Shown piece after piece: positions 44,477 to 57,869 of a DNA stretch of 64,000 nt. The notes under the pieces were generated by a model. The model was not told the origin of the DNA. It was given only the letters and a program-made list of their open reading frames with translations, and made no database searches. The translations under genes were made by a program, and so were the position numbers. This DNA comes from Camellia lanceoleosa. Taxonomy: Eukaryota > Streptophyta > Magnoliopsida > Ericales > Theaceae. Location: the NCBI GenBank assembly GCA_025200525.1, contig CM045760.1:43667932-43731931 (forward strand), given 5' to 3'. Every line of letters starts with the position of its first letter. Positions within the stretch are counted from its first letter, which is position 1.

Positions 44477-45530
44477 ATGTCAGAACGGAGGCGTGGTGGT
44501 AGGCGTGGCAGGCCTAGATAGCAGGAAGTGCTGTTATCGGATGAGATTTCGAAGCAAGAAGAAGGGGTTGGTCAGGCTAATGTGGCCGAACCAGTAAGTC
44601 AGCAGGCCATGGGCACTTTAGCCCGTGAAATGGCCGGAGCTTTTGCAGGAATCTATGGACATTCTCAAGGTTGAAAATCAAGTCCAGGCCCAAGTTACTG
44701 AAGCAAGGCCGTCATTATCAAAGAGGGAGTTCTTTTGGTCAAATCCGGATGAGTTTTTGGGTGATCTTAAGGAGCCACTAAAGGCAGACGAGTGGCTAGA
44801 ACAGATGATGAAGACGTTCGAGATGCTTGGCATGAAAGACGACGGGCCAAAGGTGACCTTGACATCTTTCTAGTTAAAGGGAGATGTGGGTCAATGGTGG
44901 AAGTTTGTGTATGAGAGCATTGGGGTGGCTTGGGAGGCTTTAGTCAATGTCTTCCAAGACAAGTTCTTGCCTCCTACTGTTAATAAGAAGTTGAGAGAGC
45001 AGTTTTTGAACCTTAAGTAGCTTAACACACTGGTGGCCAAATTCAAGGCTACCTTTACTAGCTTGTCGAGGTTTGCACCGGAGTTGGTAGCAACAGAAGA
45101 CTGTCGTTGCTTGGAGTTCGAGAAGAGGTTGAGGAATAGACTCCTTTTCATGGTGGTCGCGTCCATGATTAGGGATTACGGTTGTCTTGTGGAGGCAGTG
45201 GCTCACTTAGAGACCGTGATTCAGACCGAGAAGGAGAGGATGGGGGGCTCTAGGCAGAAGAGTCAGGAGGTTTAGGGGGAGAATTGGGACAGTAAGAGGC
45301 AGAGGGGTTTTAACCCACAATAGTCTCAGGCAGCACAGTCAAGATCCATCTTTCTTGTGCCGAGTTTGGGTTCAGGGAGAAATAATCAAGGAGGTTTCAC
45401 TTGTTTTAGGTGTGGCCAGTTGGGTCACAAATCTCCAGCTTGCCTGCAGAGAGTAGGAGGGCAACAGTTTGCACCGTCTTTGGCTCATCCCTAGAGCCAG
45501 AGTCAAGGGAAGGGAGAAGTAATCAGGGAG
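44477..45530 (+). pseudogene. gypsy gag fragment with zinc knuckle
   Basis: ATG 44477 opens MSERRRGGRRGRPR, a basic N-terminus, then hits a TAG at 44519. A frameshift near 44660 moves the frame to 44625-45273. It carries a gag capsid-like (retrotrans_gag) region: EFFWSNPDEFLGDLKEPLKA, then stops at 44871 and 45018, FKATFTSLSRFAPELVAT, and CRCLEFEKRLRN. After another stop near 45273 comes the knuckle CFRCGQLGHKSPAC near 45408. It ends without protease. Gag would coat element RNA; this copy is non-functional. Confidence 0.85.
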
Positions 45531-45965
45531 GTTTCCTGCATTTCATTAACTTGCACATTTATTTTGAAATAATAGGAGTATAGGTTATTTAATGTTACTT
45601 TACTTGTAATTCGGTTGTTCACTCAATCATTTTACTTCATATTTTCCATCTCTCTCTTATTCTTTGTCTATTTATTTTTTCTATACTTAACAATTTTAGA
45701 ATTTTTTTTTCGTTGAGACAAAAGAATCATCAACACATTTGTTTAATAATTGGATTAAATTTAAATATGAAAAGAATTTTTAACTTTTTTTGGCATGCCA
45801 CATTTATTAAATTTTCCTTCATAGAAAAAATAAGCCAAGCATATATATATATACCCATGATCTTTATTTAAGATTTTATTCAAAAACATCAATGTGCAGT
45901 TTAGATTCATTTTATGCATAAATCCTACACCAACTAGATCTTAACCACAATTTTTCTTGCTAGGG
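45531..45965. other. AT-rich spacer
   Basis: No gene recognised. The gypsy element breaks off into it and the LINE poly(T) follows at 45966. Confidence 0.3.
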
Positions 45966-46008
45966 TTTTTTTTTTTTTTTTTTTTGATTAGCAAAAGAAA
46001 GAGCTTTA

Positions 46009-46477
46009 TGTAAATATTAACATGCATGTAATAATAATAATGCGGAATTGAATTTTGTAGGGTTTTGAATTCAATACAACTCAAAAATAAAACGAACATA
46101 ACTTTGTTAGCCATAGAATTAGAGAAGTTGAGAAAATACCCTCAATAGTTGAGCCTTTAATTCTTGGCTCATCTTCTCCTCTCTGTCTCTCTTAATCAGG
46201 ATGACTATAGAACTCAGAGTGATTGAAAAATACTCATCTCATGAAAGGGGAGTCACCTATCCTTGTATAGAGGAGAGAAAAAGGGCCAAATAAACTCTAT
46301 TAGAAGAATTTCTATCCATCAAGGTTTCCTTCTTATCTTAGAAGAGTAATTATATTAAAATTCTAATTACTGAACTTAATCTCAAATATTGGCTTTATCT
46401 AATTGTGGAGTCCAAAAAAAATAAAACATGTAAAGGATATGTAAGCTATTGGGCCACACTAAAAAATAAATCCAACA
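46009..46477 (-). repeat. 3' LTR of the minus-strand copia
   Basis: TGTAAATATTAACATGC..AAATCCAACA on the plus strand, 469 bp, matching the two halves of the other LTR (52163-52216 and 58208-58627). Confidence 0.93.
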
Positions 46478-46949
46478 TTGTACCACTTGGCCCATTAAGC
46501 CGATTATGATGCAACTATGAGTTTTTTTTCTTCTTCTTCTTCAAAATATGCAATTTATAAAATTTTTGACTAATTGGATTCAACACTAAAAAACTTTGAC
46601 ATGTGATTATGAAATTTTAAAAATAGTCAATAAATTCAAATATATTAGAGACTATAATACTATGATTACTTCAGATCACAAATGTGAGTTATAGCGGATA
46701 TATAACATTTATGTCATATTTCCTTCTATGCACCACACCATTGATAACTATCACCAACCCTGTCCATTATCAAGATATGTAATTATTTGCCTGAAAAGTC
46801 CCTATAATTTGTCTTGTTAAGACATTTCTTGTTTATCAATATTCAAATTAATGTGTATACACACTTTTAGAACAGAAAAAATAGAAACAAAATTATTATT
46901 ACGCAAATATTGTCAAATAAAAACAAGCACTTAAGATTAACCATATATA

Positions 46950-49900
46950 TCATGGGTTGCTTAAAAGAACCATCCTGATAACATGCTCTTTGTATGTCTT
47001 TGGTAACAATCCCTATGTGAATGGATTAGCAATCATAAGAGAGGTGTTTAAGTTTTCAATTAACACTTGTTGTTTCTGGACTATTTCTCTAACAACTAAG
47101 TACTTTACTTCCATGTGTTTGGAGCCACTGGAGTACTTTACATTCTTGGAGAATAAAACTGCTACGGTGTTGTCACTATATATATCTTCAGCGGCTTGGA
47201 AATTGAGTCAACAACACCAAGTCCTGAGATGAAATTTCGCAACCATAAAGCATGATTTGTAGCCTCAAATCAAGCCACAAACTTAGCCTCCATAGTAGAT
47301 AAAGCAATACTGGACTGCTTCACACTCTTCCATGAAATTGCCCCACTAGCTAGTAGAAAAACAAAACCTAATGTAGATTTTCTACTATCAAGGCAACTGG
47401 AAAAATCTGAGTTTCAGTATCCGATCATTTACAAGTGTTCTGATCTCCTATATGTGAGCATATAGTCCTTTGTTCCTTGAAGATATCTCATAACCTTCTT
47501 CACTGCTTTCTAATGTTCCATTCTAGGATTACTTTGGAATCTTCCCAACATTCCAACTGCAAAACTAATATCTAGCCTGGTACATGTATGGGCATGCATC
47601 AAGCTTCCGGCTGCTGATGCATATGGAATGTCCTTCATTTGTTTTATTTCCAAGTCATTCCTTGGACACTGTTTTTTACTTCATTTATCACCCTTCATGA
47701 TAGGTGCATCACTGGCTAAACAAAACTGCATATTGAATCTTTCCAAAACACGATCAATATATTCTTTCTGAGATAGTCCTAGCAATTCTCGAGATCGATC
47801 CCTAAAGATCTCTATGCCAATAACATAGTTTGCGTCACCCATATCGACCATTTTAAAATTCTTGGAGAGATATTCCTTGGTTTCATGCAATAAGCCAAGG
47901 TCATTACTATCTAACAAAATGTCATCCACATATAGCACCAAAATGATGAACTTACTCCCACTAACCTTCAGATATATGCACTGATCAACTGTATTTTCCT
48001 TAAATATGAAGGAGGTAATGGTATCATTAAACCTTAAATACCATTGTCTGGAAGCTTGTTTAAGGCCATATATGGATTTCTTTAATTTGCAAGCTAAATG
48101 TTCTTTACCTTTATTTGCAAATCCTTCTGGTTGCTCTATATAAATTTCTTCATTCAAATTCTCATTTAGAAAACCAGTTTTCATATCCATTTGATACAAC
48201 TCTAAGTCATAATAAGCTACCAATGCTAGGATGATTCTAAGCGAGTCTTTCTTAGATACTGAAGAGAAGGTCTCTTTATAGTCTATGCCTTCTTTTTGAG
48301 TAAAATCCTTGGCAACAAGTCTAGCTTTAAATCGTTCGATATTTCCTTTTGCATCGCACTTGGTCTTGAAGACCCATTTATACCCGATCTTTTTACAATT
48401 ATTAGGCAATTCGACGAGATCCCAAACACCATTTTGTTTCATGGATTTTAACTTTTCATTTATAGCATTGACCCATTTAGTAGAATCATCACTATTCATG
48501 GCTTGTGAAAATGAGACTGGATCTTTGTTAATCCCAATATCAAAATCAGATTCCTATAGATACACCATGTAATTATCTGGAATGGCAGACTTTCTTTCCT
48601 TCTAAGATCTTCTCAGAATTGCCAGTTGTGGTGGTTCTACAATATTTTCAATGGTGGTATCTTCATGAAGTGGTGAAACATGAGGGGGTAAAGGATTTTC
48701 ATTATGTTGTTCGTTTTCTTCAGCTTGTGGAATAGTCTGAGGAACAACAATTTTTTGATAATGGTCAAATGTTGGCACATCCACCCTAATTTCCTCGAAA
48801 TTCACCACTTCTGTTTTCTCACTCCCACTAATTTCACCATTATCTAGGAATCTAGCATTACCGGTCTCCACTATTCTCATACTGTGATTAGGACACTAAA
48901 ATTTGTACCCTTTAGACTTGTCTAGACAACCAATGAAATATCTAGATATTGTTCTTGAGTCCACATTTTTCTCTTGTGGGTTAAAGATTCTTGCCTCTAC
49001 TGGACAACCCCAAATATGTAAGGGTCTCAAACTAGGTTTCCTACCGGTCCACAACTCAAAAGGAGTTGTTGGGACAACCTTACTAGGAACCCTATTTAAG
49101 ATATACATTGCAGTCTTTAAATCTTCACCCCACAGTGAAATGGGTACAATTAAGTAACTTAACATACTCCTAACCATATCTTTAAGTGTACGATTACGCC
49201 TTTCTACAACTCCATTCTGCTGTGGCATACCGGGCATTGTATATTGAGCACGAATGCCTTTCTTTTCTAAGAATTTGGCAAATGGGCCAGGATTTTGGTC
49301 TGACTCGTCATATATACCATAATACTCACCATCCTTGTCTGATCTCACTATCTTAACCTTTCTATCTAATTGTCTCTCAACTTCAGTTATGTACACCTCA
49401 ATGATGTCAACAACTTGAGACTTTTCATGAATTAGATACACATATCCATAATATGAGAAATAATCTATAAATGTGATGAAATATTTTTCACCACAAAGAC
49501 ATGGGATGTTGAGTGGCCCGCAAATATCTGTATGAATTATCTCAAGAAGCTCATTACTTCTTGTAGCACCTTTCTTGGTGTGTTTGGTTTGCTTTCTTTT
49601 AATGCAATCCACACATATCTCAAAATTAGTGAAGTTTAGGTTTTCCAAAATCTCATCCTTCATCAATTTTTCAATTCTATTTCTAGAGATATGTCCCAAC
49701 CGTCTATGCCACAAAATTAAGGATTTTTCATTAATTAGACCACTTTTTATACCAATATTCAAATGTAGAGTTACTAATGATTGTGCAAACTTATGATTTA
49801 AGGCAATTTTATATAAACCATCACATAAATTACTAGAACCAATCATTATTGAATTAAACATTAAATTAAGTTCTCTATGACTAAATAAAACTGAATATCC

Positions 49901-50767
49901 AACACGATCTAATTTGGATAACGAAACTAAATTCTTAGAAATTGAAGGAACATAAAAAGTGTCTTCTAGATCCATCTGATGACCCGTCTCTAAGATCAGT
50001 CGATAGGTTCCTACAACTACGACTTCAGCTTTGAGACGGTTCCCCATATAGACAAATCTTTCATTTTCCTTCGATTTTCTCGTTAAGAGGTATCCCTACA
50101 TGGAATTTGTAATATGGGTCATGGCCCCAGAGTCAATCCACCAAGTGTTAGAAGGTATTTCAGCAAGATTTGATTCATAACAAATAAAAGAAAATTTCTT
50201 ACATTTCTTTTCGAATCAAGCCTTTTGCTTACTGTAGCATTTTTTCACATGTCCCTTCTTGCCACAAAAGTAACACTTGATAGTGAAACCATTCTGAGCT
50301 TGATTTTCTTTCCTAGGCCTATTCTTTTTCTTGGGTGGATTTTTCTTTGATTTTACAAAATTATGTTTCTTTTTCTTTATAGCTCCATGAGTTACAGCCA
50401 ATGCAATTTGACGTCCTTTCTCCCTCAATCTCACTTCCTTCTAAACACACATATTAGTCAGCTTATTCAAACTCCACTTATCTTTATTGGTGTTATAGTG
50501 AATTTTGAATGCGCCGAACTGTGATGGAAGTGAGTTGAGAATAAACTGCACGAGGAAAGTTTCATAAACTTACATCTCTAAAGTTTTAAGCTTTACAGCT
50601 TTGTCAGCCATATTGAAGATGTGATCCTGAACTCCTCGATTGCCATCATATTTCGTTGTTGTCAATTTAGCCATAACAGTGCCAGTAAGTAGAGGGATGC
50701 CCAATGCAAGAGAGTGCAATGAGGTGGGAACTGTCATTGAAATAAGATAGAACATATGATGTCCCAA
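46950..50767 (-). pseudogene. copia gag-pol polyprotein, inactivated
   Basis: From 50767 down to 47681 one reading frame is kept, interrupted by stops only. Gag remnants have a basic region and the knuckle CYFCGKKGHVKKC near 50260. Protease has WWIDSGAMTHITNS near 50130. Pre-integrase has LWHRRLGHISRNRIEKL near 49710. Integrase has IHTDICGPL, VRSDKDGEYYGIYDES and MPQQNGVVERRNRTLK. RT has YQMDMKTGFLNENLNEEIYI and catalytic LYVDDILLDS near 47920. RNase H (about 47400-46950) survives only in frameshifted pieces such as SKHMEV. The gag N-terminus is not clear. Stops at or near 50570, 50435, 50216, 48896 and 48602 inactivate it. Confidence 0.92.
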
Positions 50768-52148
50768 ATTGTATTCTAAGGGTTAGGGTAACGTCACTAT
50801 AGAGTCCTTTGGTCAATAACCAAGTAAGATCCCAAAAAGGCTAGAGGAGTCAATAAAGCCTCCCTTCTAAGTCCAACCCCCTTAGATAGTAAGCTATCTT
50901 TTTGACAAATCTTAAGAGGTATTAACACAAAGTCTCATAAGTAACGCGGAAATAGGCATAAACAATATACATATTAAAGCTTTGAGAACTATAATGATGA
51001 ACTATTGATATCACATAAGTCTTTTCTTTGGGCAAAACTTAGGTATATCTATTGTCCACTGGTCAAGAATCACTTATGTAAGTCTAAAATAATTTATGCA
51101 ACTTTTCAGTTAGTCATGTTACCTTTGGATATTCAATTCTAATCTGTCAAATTACATAAATTACATTACTCTACCCAGTTCATAATTATTTGAAAGTAAC
51201 TCTCCTTCGGGCTAGTTTCAATTTCCTAATTATAACTGCAATTGAGAATATTATTGACCTTAATGTTACCCTTTTAACAATTCTTTTATGTAGTTCTATA
51301 TTTATAAGTTTTACAAATCTAGGCCACTTTGGCAGCTACTGAATTAGTAAACCTATGAATACGGAACTAACTAACAATATTCTCTATTCATTAATTTGAG
51401 TTATTTAATTATCATTAATTCAATCATTATTTTAATGAAATCACTATTTATTATTTCTACAATTTCATTTATGTAATTGCAATTACCAATATAATAATAA
51501 TAATAACTCTGGATGAACATGAATATATATTTATCAAATTATGCAATATGACAATAATGAATATCTCATATAATGGTCAATAAGAATTACGCCTAATATA
51601 AATTAACCACTTCAATATTTAATATTCAATGTCATAAAATTATATCATGATATCAAATTCAAATCGTGAAAATATATAAATATCAACAATAATAGACAAT
51701 AAGTGTACATAATTAGATAAGGTAAAAACATAATTCTCTAACATAATACAGTCAAATATATATATTTATTTAATAGACCGAACGATTCAACAAATTGCTC
51801 TTAATCTATGCACTTTGTCATAATGGCAGGCAATATAAATATTACACTCAATTTAGTGTCATATTATAATGATTATAAAAAATTATTATTGCTAAAATTA
51901 ATAATAAACCAAAGCATATATATTACACATTTATCATGCAATTTCGGTCCCTCATTATTGGAGCCGATAGCCCTGCTCACCTCTTCAACCTTACTAGGTG
52001 AATTGGCTTCATACAATTATGCCTCAGAGGACACATAAAAAAAAAAGCAAGGACCACACTTAGTATCATGAATAATTATAATTATAATATAATAAGAATA
52101 TTCATAAATATATTATTATCTCAAGGTGTATTGATTCACAAAATTAAG
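50768..52148 (-). other. copia leader or degraded gag 5' region
   Basis: 1.4 kb of AT-rich DNA between the primer site and the first recognisable gag codons. No convincing frame is seen. Its length is more than usual for a copia leader, so part may be a decayed gag N-terminus or an old insertion without visible ends. Confidence 0.4.
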
Positions 52149-52160
52149 GCTCTGATACCA
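52149..52160 (-). promoter_or_regulatory. primer-binding site, initiator tRNA-Met
   Basis: GCTCTGATACCA on the plus strand is TGGTATCAGAGC on the minus strand, 2 bp inside the 5' LTR edge at 52163. Confidence 0.93.
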
Positions 52161-52216
52161 CATGTAAATATTAACATGCATGTAACCATAGTAATAATGC
52201 GGAATTGAATTTTGTA

Positions 52217-52810
52217 CACTACAAGAAATTGCATTTTTTGCAACGCAGTGAAATATGTTGCTAAAAGGGAAAACTCGTTGGCAAAAAGTTTTGCCAACAC
52301 ATAGAGCTACGTCGGCAACCCATAGGTAAAAGTGAGTCGGCAAAACTTTTTGCCGACGAAATTATCATTGCGTTGGTAAAAGTAATGCCTTTAGTGACAA
52401 ACATAATCGTCGATAAAAGGCTTCATCCATCGTCGGCAATTTACCTTGCATCGGTAAAAGTAATTCAAATATGATGATTGTATGGCACTTTTCCCAATAC
52501 AAATTTTGCATGTGCAAAAAATATACTTTCAGCAACAAAATATGAGTCGGCAAAAGTAAACTTTTGGCGACACATTTACGTTAGTAAATGTTGCAATTTG
52601 CCGACGATTTGTTTGTCGAGAAAGCTTTACTTTTAGCAATAACAAATTTACATTGGTAAAAAATACGCTTCTAGCAACACAATATAAGTCGGCAAAAGTA
52701 AACTTTTAACAACACATTTACCAGCAAGTTGTTTGTCGAGAAAACTTTACTTTTTGGCAACGACAAATTTGCATCAGCAAAAATAATTAAAAATCATTTA
52801 TATTTTTTAT
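52217..52810. repeat. CACTA subterminal repeats, left
   Basis: Many degenerate copies in both orientations of a 12-16 bp motif (AGTCGGCAAAAGTAAAC and variants such as CATCGGTAAAAGTAATT). Such repeats are transposase-binding sites in characterised CACTA elements (family knowledge). Confidence 0.85.
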
Positions 52811-52908
52811 AAGATTTACAAACTTATAAGAGGCATCCCTCAGGCACAACAAAACTATCAACAACAAAACATAGGAAAACAAAAGCTAAATAAGGCACCA
52901 GAGTCTAA

Positions 52909-53016
52909 CAATTAAACAACACTTCCACCAGACTCCAACATTGCTTTTTCTGCCTTTAAAAGGACATTTGTCCTAGGGCTCCTCCCAATTGGAACTACTG
53001 GACTGTCTTGTATAGC
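52909..53016 (-). pseudogene. short exon-like ORF inside the CACTA, unknown
   Basis: On the minus strand an ATG opens MAIQDSPVVPIGRSPRTNV and continues LLKAEKAMLESGGSVV to a TAA, 35 codons, following a pyrimidine-rich stretch. Its composition is protein-like in an AT-rich setting. A further short exon-like piece (53180-53215, between GATGTAG and GTAATT) lies upstream. I do not recognise the family. It could be the last exon of a captured host gene or of an element gene. Confidence 0.25.
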
Positions 53017-53216
53017 CATGCAAAAGAATGTAAGTCAAAATTTAGTAACCTGACAAAAGATAGTAAATTCAACAGTTTAAAATGTCCAGCAAATTATAGG
53101 TCCTTTTTTTTCCCAAATTAATAAGCAAAAACTATATAACAGAGCATTTTTTTAATGTTGTTTCCCAATTCATAATTACCGCACTACCTTCTTTAGAAGT
53201 TCCAACATACACTACA

Positions 53217-54742
53217 TCAAAATAAATGTTTATTCAAGAATCAAAGCAGCAATGCAATAGATTAGACAAAGTAGTGAAAGTTCAAAATCTAGCACATTCA
53301 AACTTTACCAACAGTCATTGAACTTAGACAAAACATTCAAGTCCTAACTTGCAGGTGCACACTATCATCTACCAAGTAATGCAGACATGGACACTGAGAG
53401 CCAACACAACACAGATACACTAACGCAACATGAACACGCCAATATGACATTTTACAAGAATGGAAACAGTCTAGGTGGGGATGTGGTGGGGATGTCTTGT
53501 TTTGAACCTGTACTATGAGCACAGTTCAAGCAGGTTGATCAACCATCCAAACATAATGATTTGGCAGTCAAACTTTGATAAGAGTGTTCAAGGCAATCCA
53601 GCATCACCCATAAAATATTAAGAAGCTTCAAAAGGTTTTTGAAGGGAAATTTCATTGCATTTAAAAACCACAATGGAAGTAAAGCTTCCCTCAAGTGGTC
53701 ACACAGTCGCTTATAGATTTAACCAAGGTAATGGTGTAGAAATCAAATCATAAGTCATCCTTGTACTTTCCACGGATTGATGGTTAAGCCAGCATACCAG
53801 GATATTTCCCTAAAGGCACTAATGTGCAAAATCCAGGAGCTTAAGGAGTACCTAGTAAGATTGTAAAATCAAAGCAAGTTTCTCCATCTCATGTTCCATG
53901 GCTTGCGACAGAGAGAGGAAATAATAATTTGAAGCATTTCAAGATAAAAGAAGTGTTTAAAAAGAGAGGTAGAAGAAGAGTAGAAAGAGAAAATGAGACG
54001 AACAAAAGAAAGGACTGACAAAAATAAGCGAGGTAAAGAAGAAAGGGGGAGAAAGGTCTAAAGCATAAAATACAATTATATTCCTAAAACCTGAGAACTT
54101 TATAGTGTTTAAAGTTTAGCAGTGCTTTTGTAGAAAAAGAATCTTAATAAGACTAAAGACTAAGTTCATCAAATGCCACATCATCCTCTCATGGGCCTAG
54201 AATCAAATAAGCCTTGACACTTCCGTAATTGTGGTAAGACGCATCAGGTACGGACCTCATCTTAAGTACTTAAAACATACACTTTTGTATAAATAGCAAC
54301 AAATTTGAATTACCAAGATGCTGGATAAGGAAAGCATAATGTAAGGGTATGAGCACTAAATGCCAATGCTCATCAGTTATTGCCAGATGGAAAAAAAAAT
54401 ACGCACACTGTAAACACGTAAATATCTACCTCATTGTCAAGGATATCAGAATTCATAACACACTTCCAACTATATATAATCATATCATATGATAATCATA
54501 GATTATAGGTTGCATTTAATCTTAGGTTATAAATTATAGTACTTTCATGAATTGACATTGGAATGGGAGATGAGTACTAATAACTGATTTGTTTTTATAA
54601 GATCACAGTACTTGTACACATACAGTTCAAAATACTATACGATGCACATGGAAAATGTATATCCCAAACCTTTATCAAAGTGAATAAATAGAATACCCTG
54701 AATTTAAATATAAAAGAAGTTCATAAATATATGCATGTATAC

Positions 54743-54781
<39 letters not shown>

Positions 54782-57189
54782 CCACAAGTGTAAAATGGAA
54801 TTAAACCAGCTGCATAATGGACTTACATGCATGCATGATAATCTAACGGGTACACTTCAATAAGCATTGTCGTTCAATGTAGTATTGAAGCATTACCTTC
54901 ATAACAAAGAGAAAGTAAGAACACAATGTCATATGGGCCGTTCAGGCATATTAAAGCTTCCACATATAATTGATGTTCCATAACAGTATACTTTTGACAA
55001 TCACAAGTCAACTAAATATACCTTCATGAGATTTATGTGTTTCTTCTTCTAGTTGAAAGAATGTAGAAAACCCATGATGATTGGGTTTGGTTGTGATGAA
55101 TGAATACAAACAAGGAGATGGGGGGTAGAATAGAGGAAAAAGATTCTAGAAGTTTTATGGGTTAGTTGACAGTGACAATGCAAGGTTTTGAAATGACATG
55201 ATCATTGTTATGATGATTCTCCCTCTGCACTGTCCAAATCTCCCAATTCAACCTTTGCATTTCACACCACCCACCTGACGATCTTTATTAAAAAACCCAA
55301 CAAACAAAGTTGCAATTACAAGTGGTTTGTTCCAATCTTTTGAAAGTAATGCAATGAATACAAAATCAATTTGTTATTCATTGTCAGTGACACAGCAAAG
55401 ATCAAATCAGAAGATAGGGGACTTGGCCCCATGACTAACATCAAGACATTGAGAGTGGGTGTTTGGGAATGACAATGAAGGCAGGCAAATAGTGGTGGTG
55501 GAGTTCACCAACAAGATCAAGGAGGCCTACAACTATTGTTTGGGTTACGGTAGATGCTCCGTTAGATTTACTATGGTGCGCAATGGGATTACTTTTATGC
55601 ATCAGAAGCATGTTTTTAGTTGAATTGCAGTAAGACCATAAGGGAATGGAAGATATTGTGCATTTTCATTGACTTCAATAAGGCTAAAATCACTGTGATG
55701 AACTATTAACATATTAACATTTTTTCTGTTATAGACCTTATGGTTATTGACAATCAGTTAGCAAAAGGGAGGGCTCTGCATATTGTAAGTAACAGAACGG
55801 GAGTGCCCAATAATGGAGGCCAAAACAATGTGCAGCCTTGGAAAAGGCTACTCTTGGGGACTAATAATAAAAAAACAAAGCAAAAAAACTAGAATGATAA
55901 AACTACATGTATGAACAGGTTGTGGTGAGTGCATTAGACTTGGAAACAAAGACTATAGTGAATGAGAGAAAAATTATGGAAAGATGGAAGGATTATATCT
56001 AAATGGGGCCTAACTCACCCTACCTCAGCCAAAGTAACTCATTATTTCAATCTTTGAAGGGTAGGGATAAGTTTGCAATTATCAAAGATATCATCTCACA
56101 TTTAGTTAGTAGGTACTTCGCAAATTTTCATATGCAGAGAATGGTAACAAGAAAATGATAAGAACAACAAATACAACGAAAACAATTATTAGATGAACCT
56201 GGCTTGCATGACAACACATGATTGTGATAACAAATATTTTTCTGTCCTACAAAGATTGGCAACCTTTTGGAAAAGTAAGTGTAAGTCCATGAAGATTTCT
56301 CATTTTTGCAATAACCCATGGCATGAAATATGTGACAGCATTAATTAGGCCATCTGATAGAAAGGTGAAATGAAATAACTAGTCTTATAAGGTAGAAAAT
56401 CATGGGCCAGAGGGGGTTATACATTGCGTCTAATATCAATACAAACCAGAACAATGATTATTATAACATTATGGATCAAGCAATGATTGTTTATACATCA
56501 CGCAAAAAATAAATCTGAGGTCACTAGTTTTAAATGAGTGGATGCTTATATTGAATTTGAATGAATTGCCCCTCTGGTGAAAATGATTCTACACCAACCA
56601 AATCACAAAGGGAAATTTTACTTGTAAAAATGCCCCTCTTTTGTCTCTTCACTTTATTTATTTGTTTTCAATTTGCCTATAATTTTCTGTTAACACCCAG
56701 ATGCCTGTTTCTGTTTTTGTTTTCTAAACTAATATATATATATACACACATATATTTTAGGGAGGAACTGCAATATTTCATGATTTTCAAAAATCATGGA
56801 CTTTCAAAAGAAGTACTAAATAATATATTTAGAAATGCTTTAAAAATGATAACAAAGCAAGGGACAGAGACATTTCAAGAAATGTTCTCTTACAGAGTAC
56901 ATCAGATCAAAATACAAAATGAGGGCATTGATATATAGATTTTATTCTAAACCTAATTCAATCAAATACCTATAAAACTTACTTCAATTTCACATCAATA
57001 GTTAAATCATTTCATATAGCTTATCGACAGTCGCATTTCGAACAGCAAAATCACATGGATATCAAAGACAGATCGAAGAAAACTAGATTAATAAAAAAAA
57101 AAAAAACATAGATCCAAAAACGTAAGAGAGAATCGATTTGAGCAAGAGATAAATAGAGAACTATAAGTTTTTTTAGTCAAATCTTCACC
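53217..57189. other. CACTA interior, no identified gene
   Basis: Nearly 4 kb with no long open frame. Short ORFs near 53337-53522, 56128-56319 and 56561-56938 lack recognisable motifs. The sequence looks intron-like or intergenic and would fit captured genomic DNA. A (TA)n(GA)n microsatellite lies at 54743-54780. Confidence 0.4.
54743..54780. repeat. (TA)n(GA)n compound microsatellite
   Basis: About nine TA units followed directly by ten GA units. Confidence 0.95.
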
Positions 57190-57423
57190 TGGTCTCGCAC
57201 AGCAATAGCAAACAGTGGAAACCCAATGATCAACAAACGTCTATGCGGGTGTGCGATTGTGAGGGGGAGAGAACTAAGAATTGTGAGAGAAGGCCGTGCA
57301 AGAGTGAAAATCGGGGAGAGCGATGAGGGGGTTCATTACCTATCTTGGAAAAAAAGAGAGAATTTTGAGAGGGAACATTCCATCGCCTCAACAATTTCTA
57401 CAGGCAGATCACCAAAAAACTAA
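57190..57423 (-). promoter_or_regulatory. 5'-UTR/first-exon-like segment in the CACTA
   Basis: On the minus strand the segment is CT-rich (TCTCTCACAATTC, TTCTCTCCCCCTCAC) and ends GCGAGACCAG|GTGAAGATT, a good splice donor. This is typical of a plant leader exon. The plus-strand ORF over it is its shadow. It faces the exon-like pieces near 53000 in the same direction. Confidence 0.3.
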
Positions 57424-57869
57424 ACTAAAATAAAATAAAATAATAAAAATAATTTTTAGATTTATTTTTTTGAAAAAATTAAAACTAATTTGAGAACAAT
57501 AAAAATTAAAAATATATTTTTAAATTTTTAAAAATTATTTATGACCTCCTAAACGATAAAATTATTCAAAAATAATAAGTATTTTTTTTATTTGTTTTAC
57601 CAATTTTTTAAAAAAAATTTAGAAAAAAAAAATTCTGAAACAAGTTTCTAAAAATAAAATCAAATATATTGAAATTGATAATCTAACCACATTCTTTGGA
57701 AAAGTTTAGATTATCTTAAATTAGCCATCTTAACTTAAGAGTGTGTATAGTCTTGATGGGTTCATTTTGTGATCTAATTCAATGATCACTTTAATTTTAC
57801 AATTCAATAACTAGAATATTTAAAACTCTTTGAAAGTTATAATAAAAATACAAATCACTAAGTCATCTC

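Larger units (their letters stand above)
34256..45530 (+). mobile_element. truncated Ty3/gypsy element: LTR, primer site and gag only
   Basis: A long LTR split by a CACTA element is followed by a Met-type primer site and a damaged gag with a zinc knuckle. After about 45530 the element stops, with no protease, RT, integrase or second LTR. The LTR belongs to the broad family also seen at 10933, 15111 and 40044. The left boundary is estimated from TGTCGATAAC, which partly mirrors the LTR end CCTGACA. No target duplication can be tested because the right side is lost. Confidence 0.75.

Noticed and set aside
57226..57423. Plus-strand 65-codon ORF rich in Arg/Glu
   Set aside because: It is the shadow of a CT-rich, leader-like segment on the minus strand with a good splice donor.
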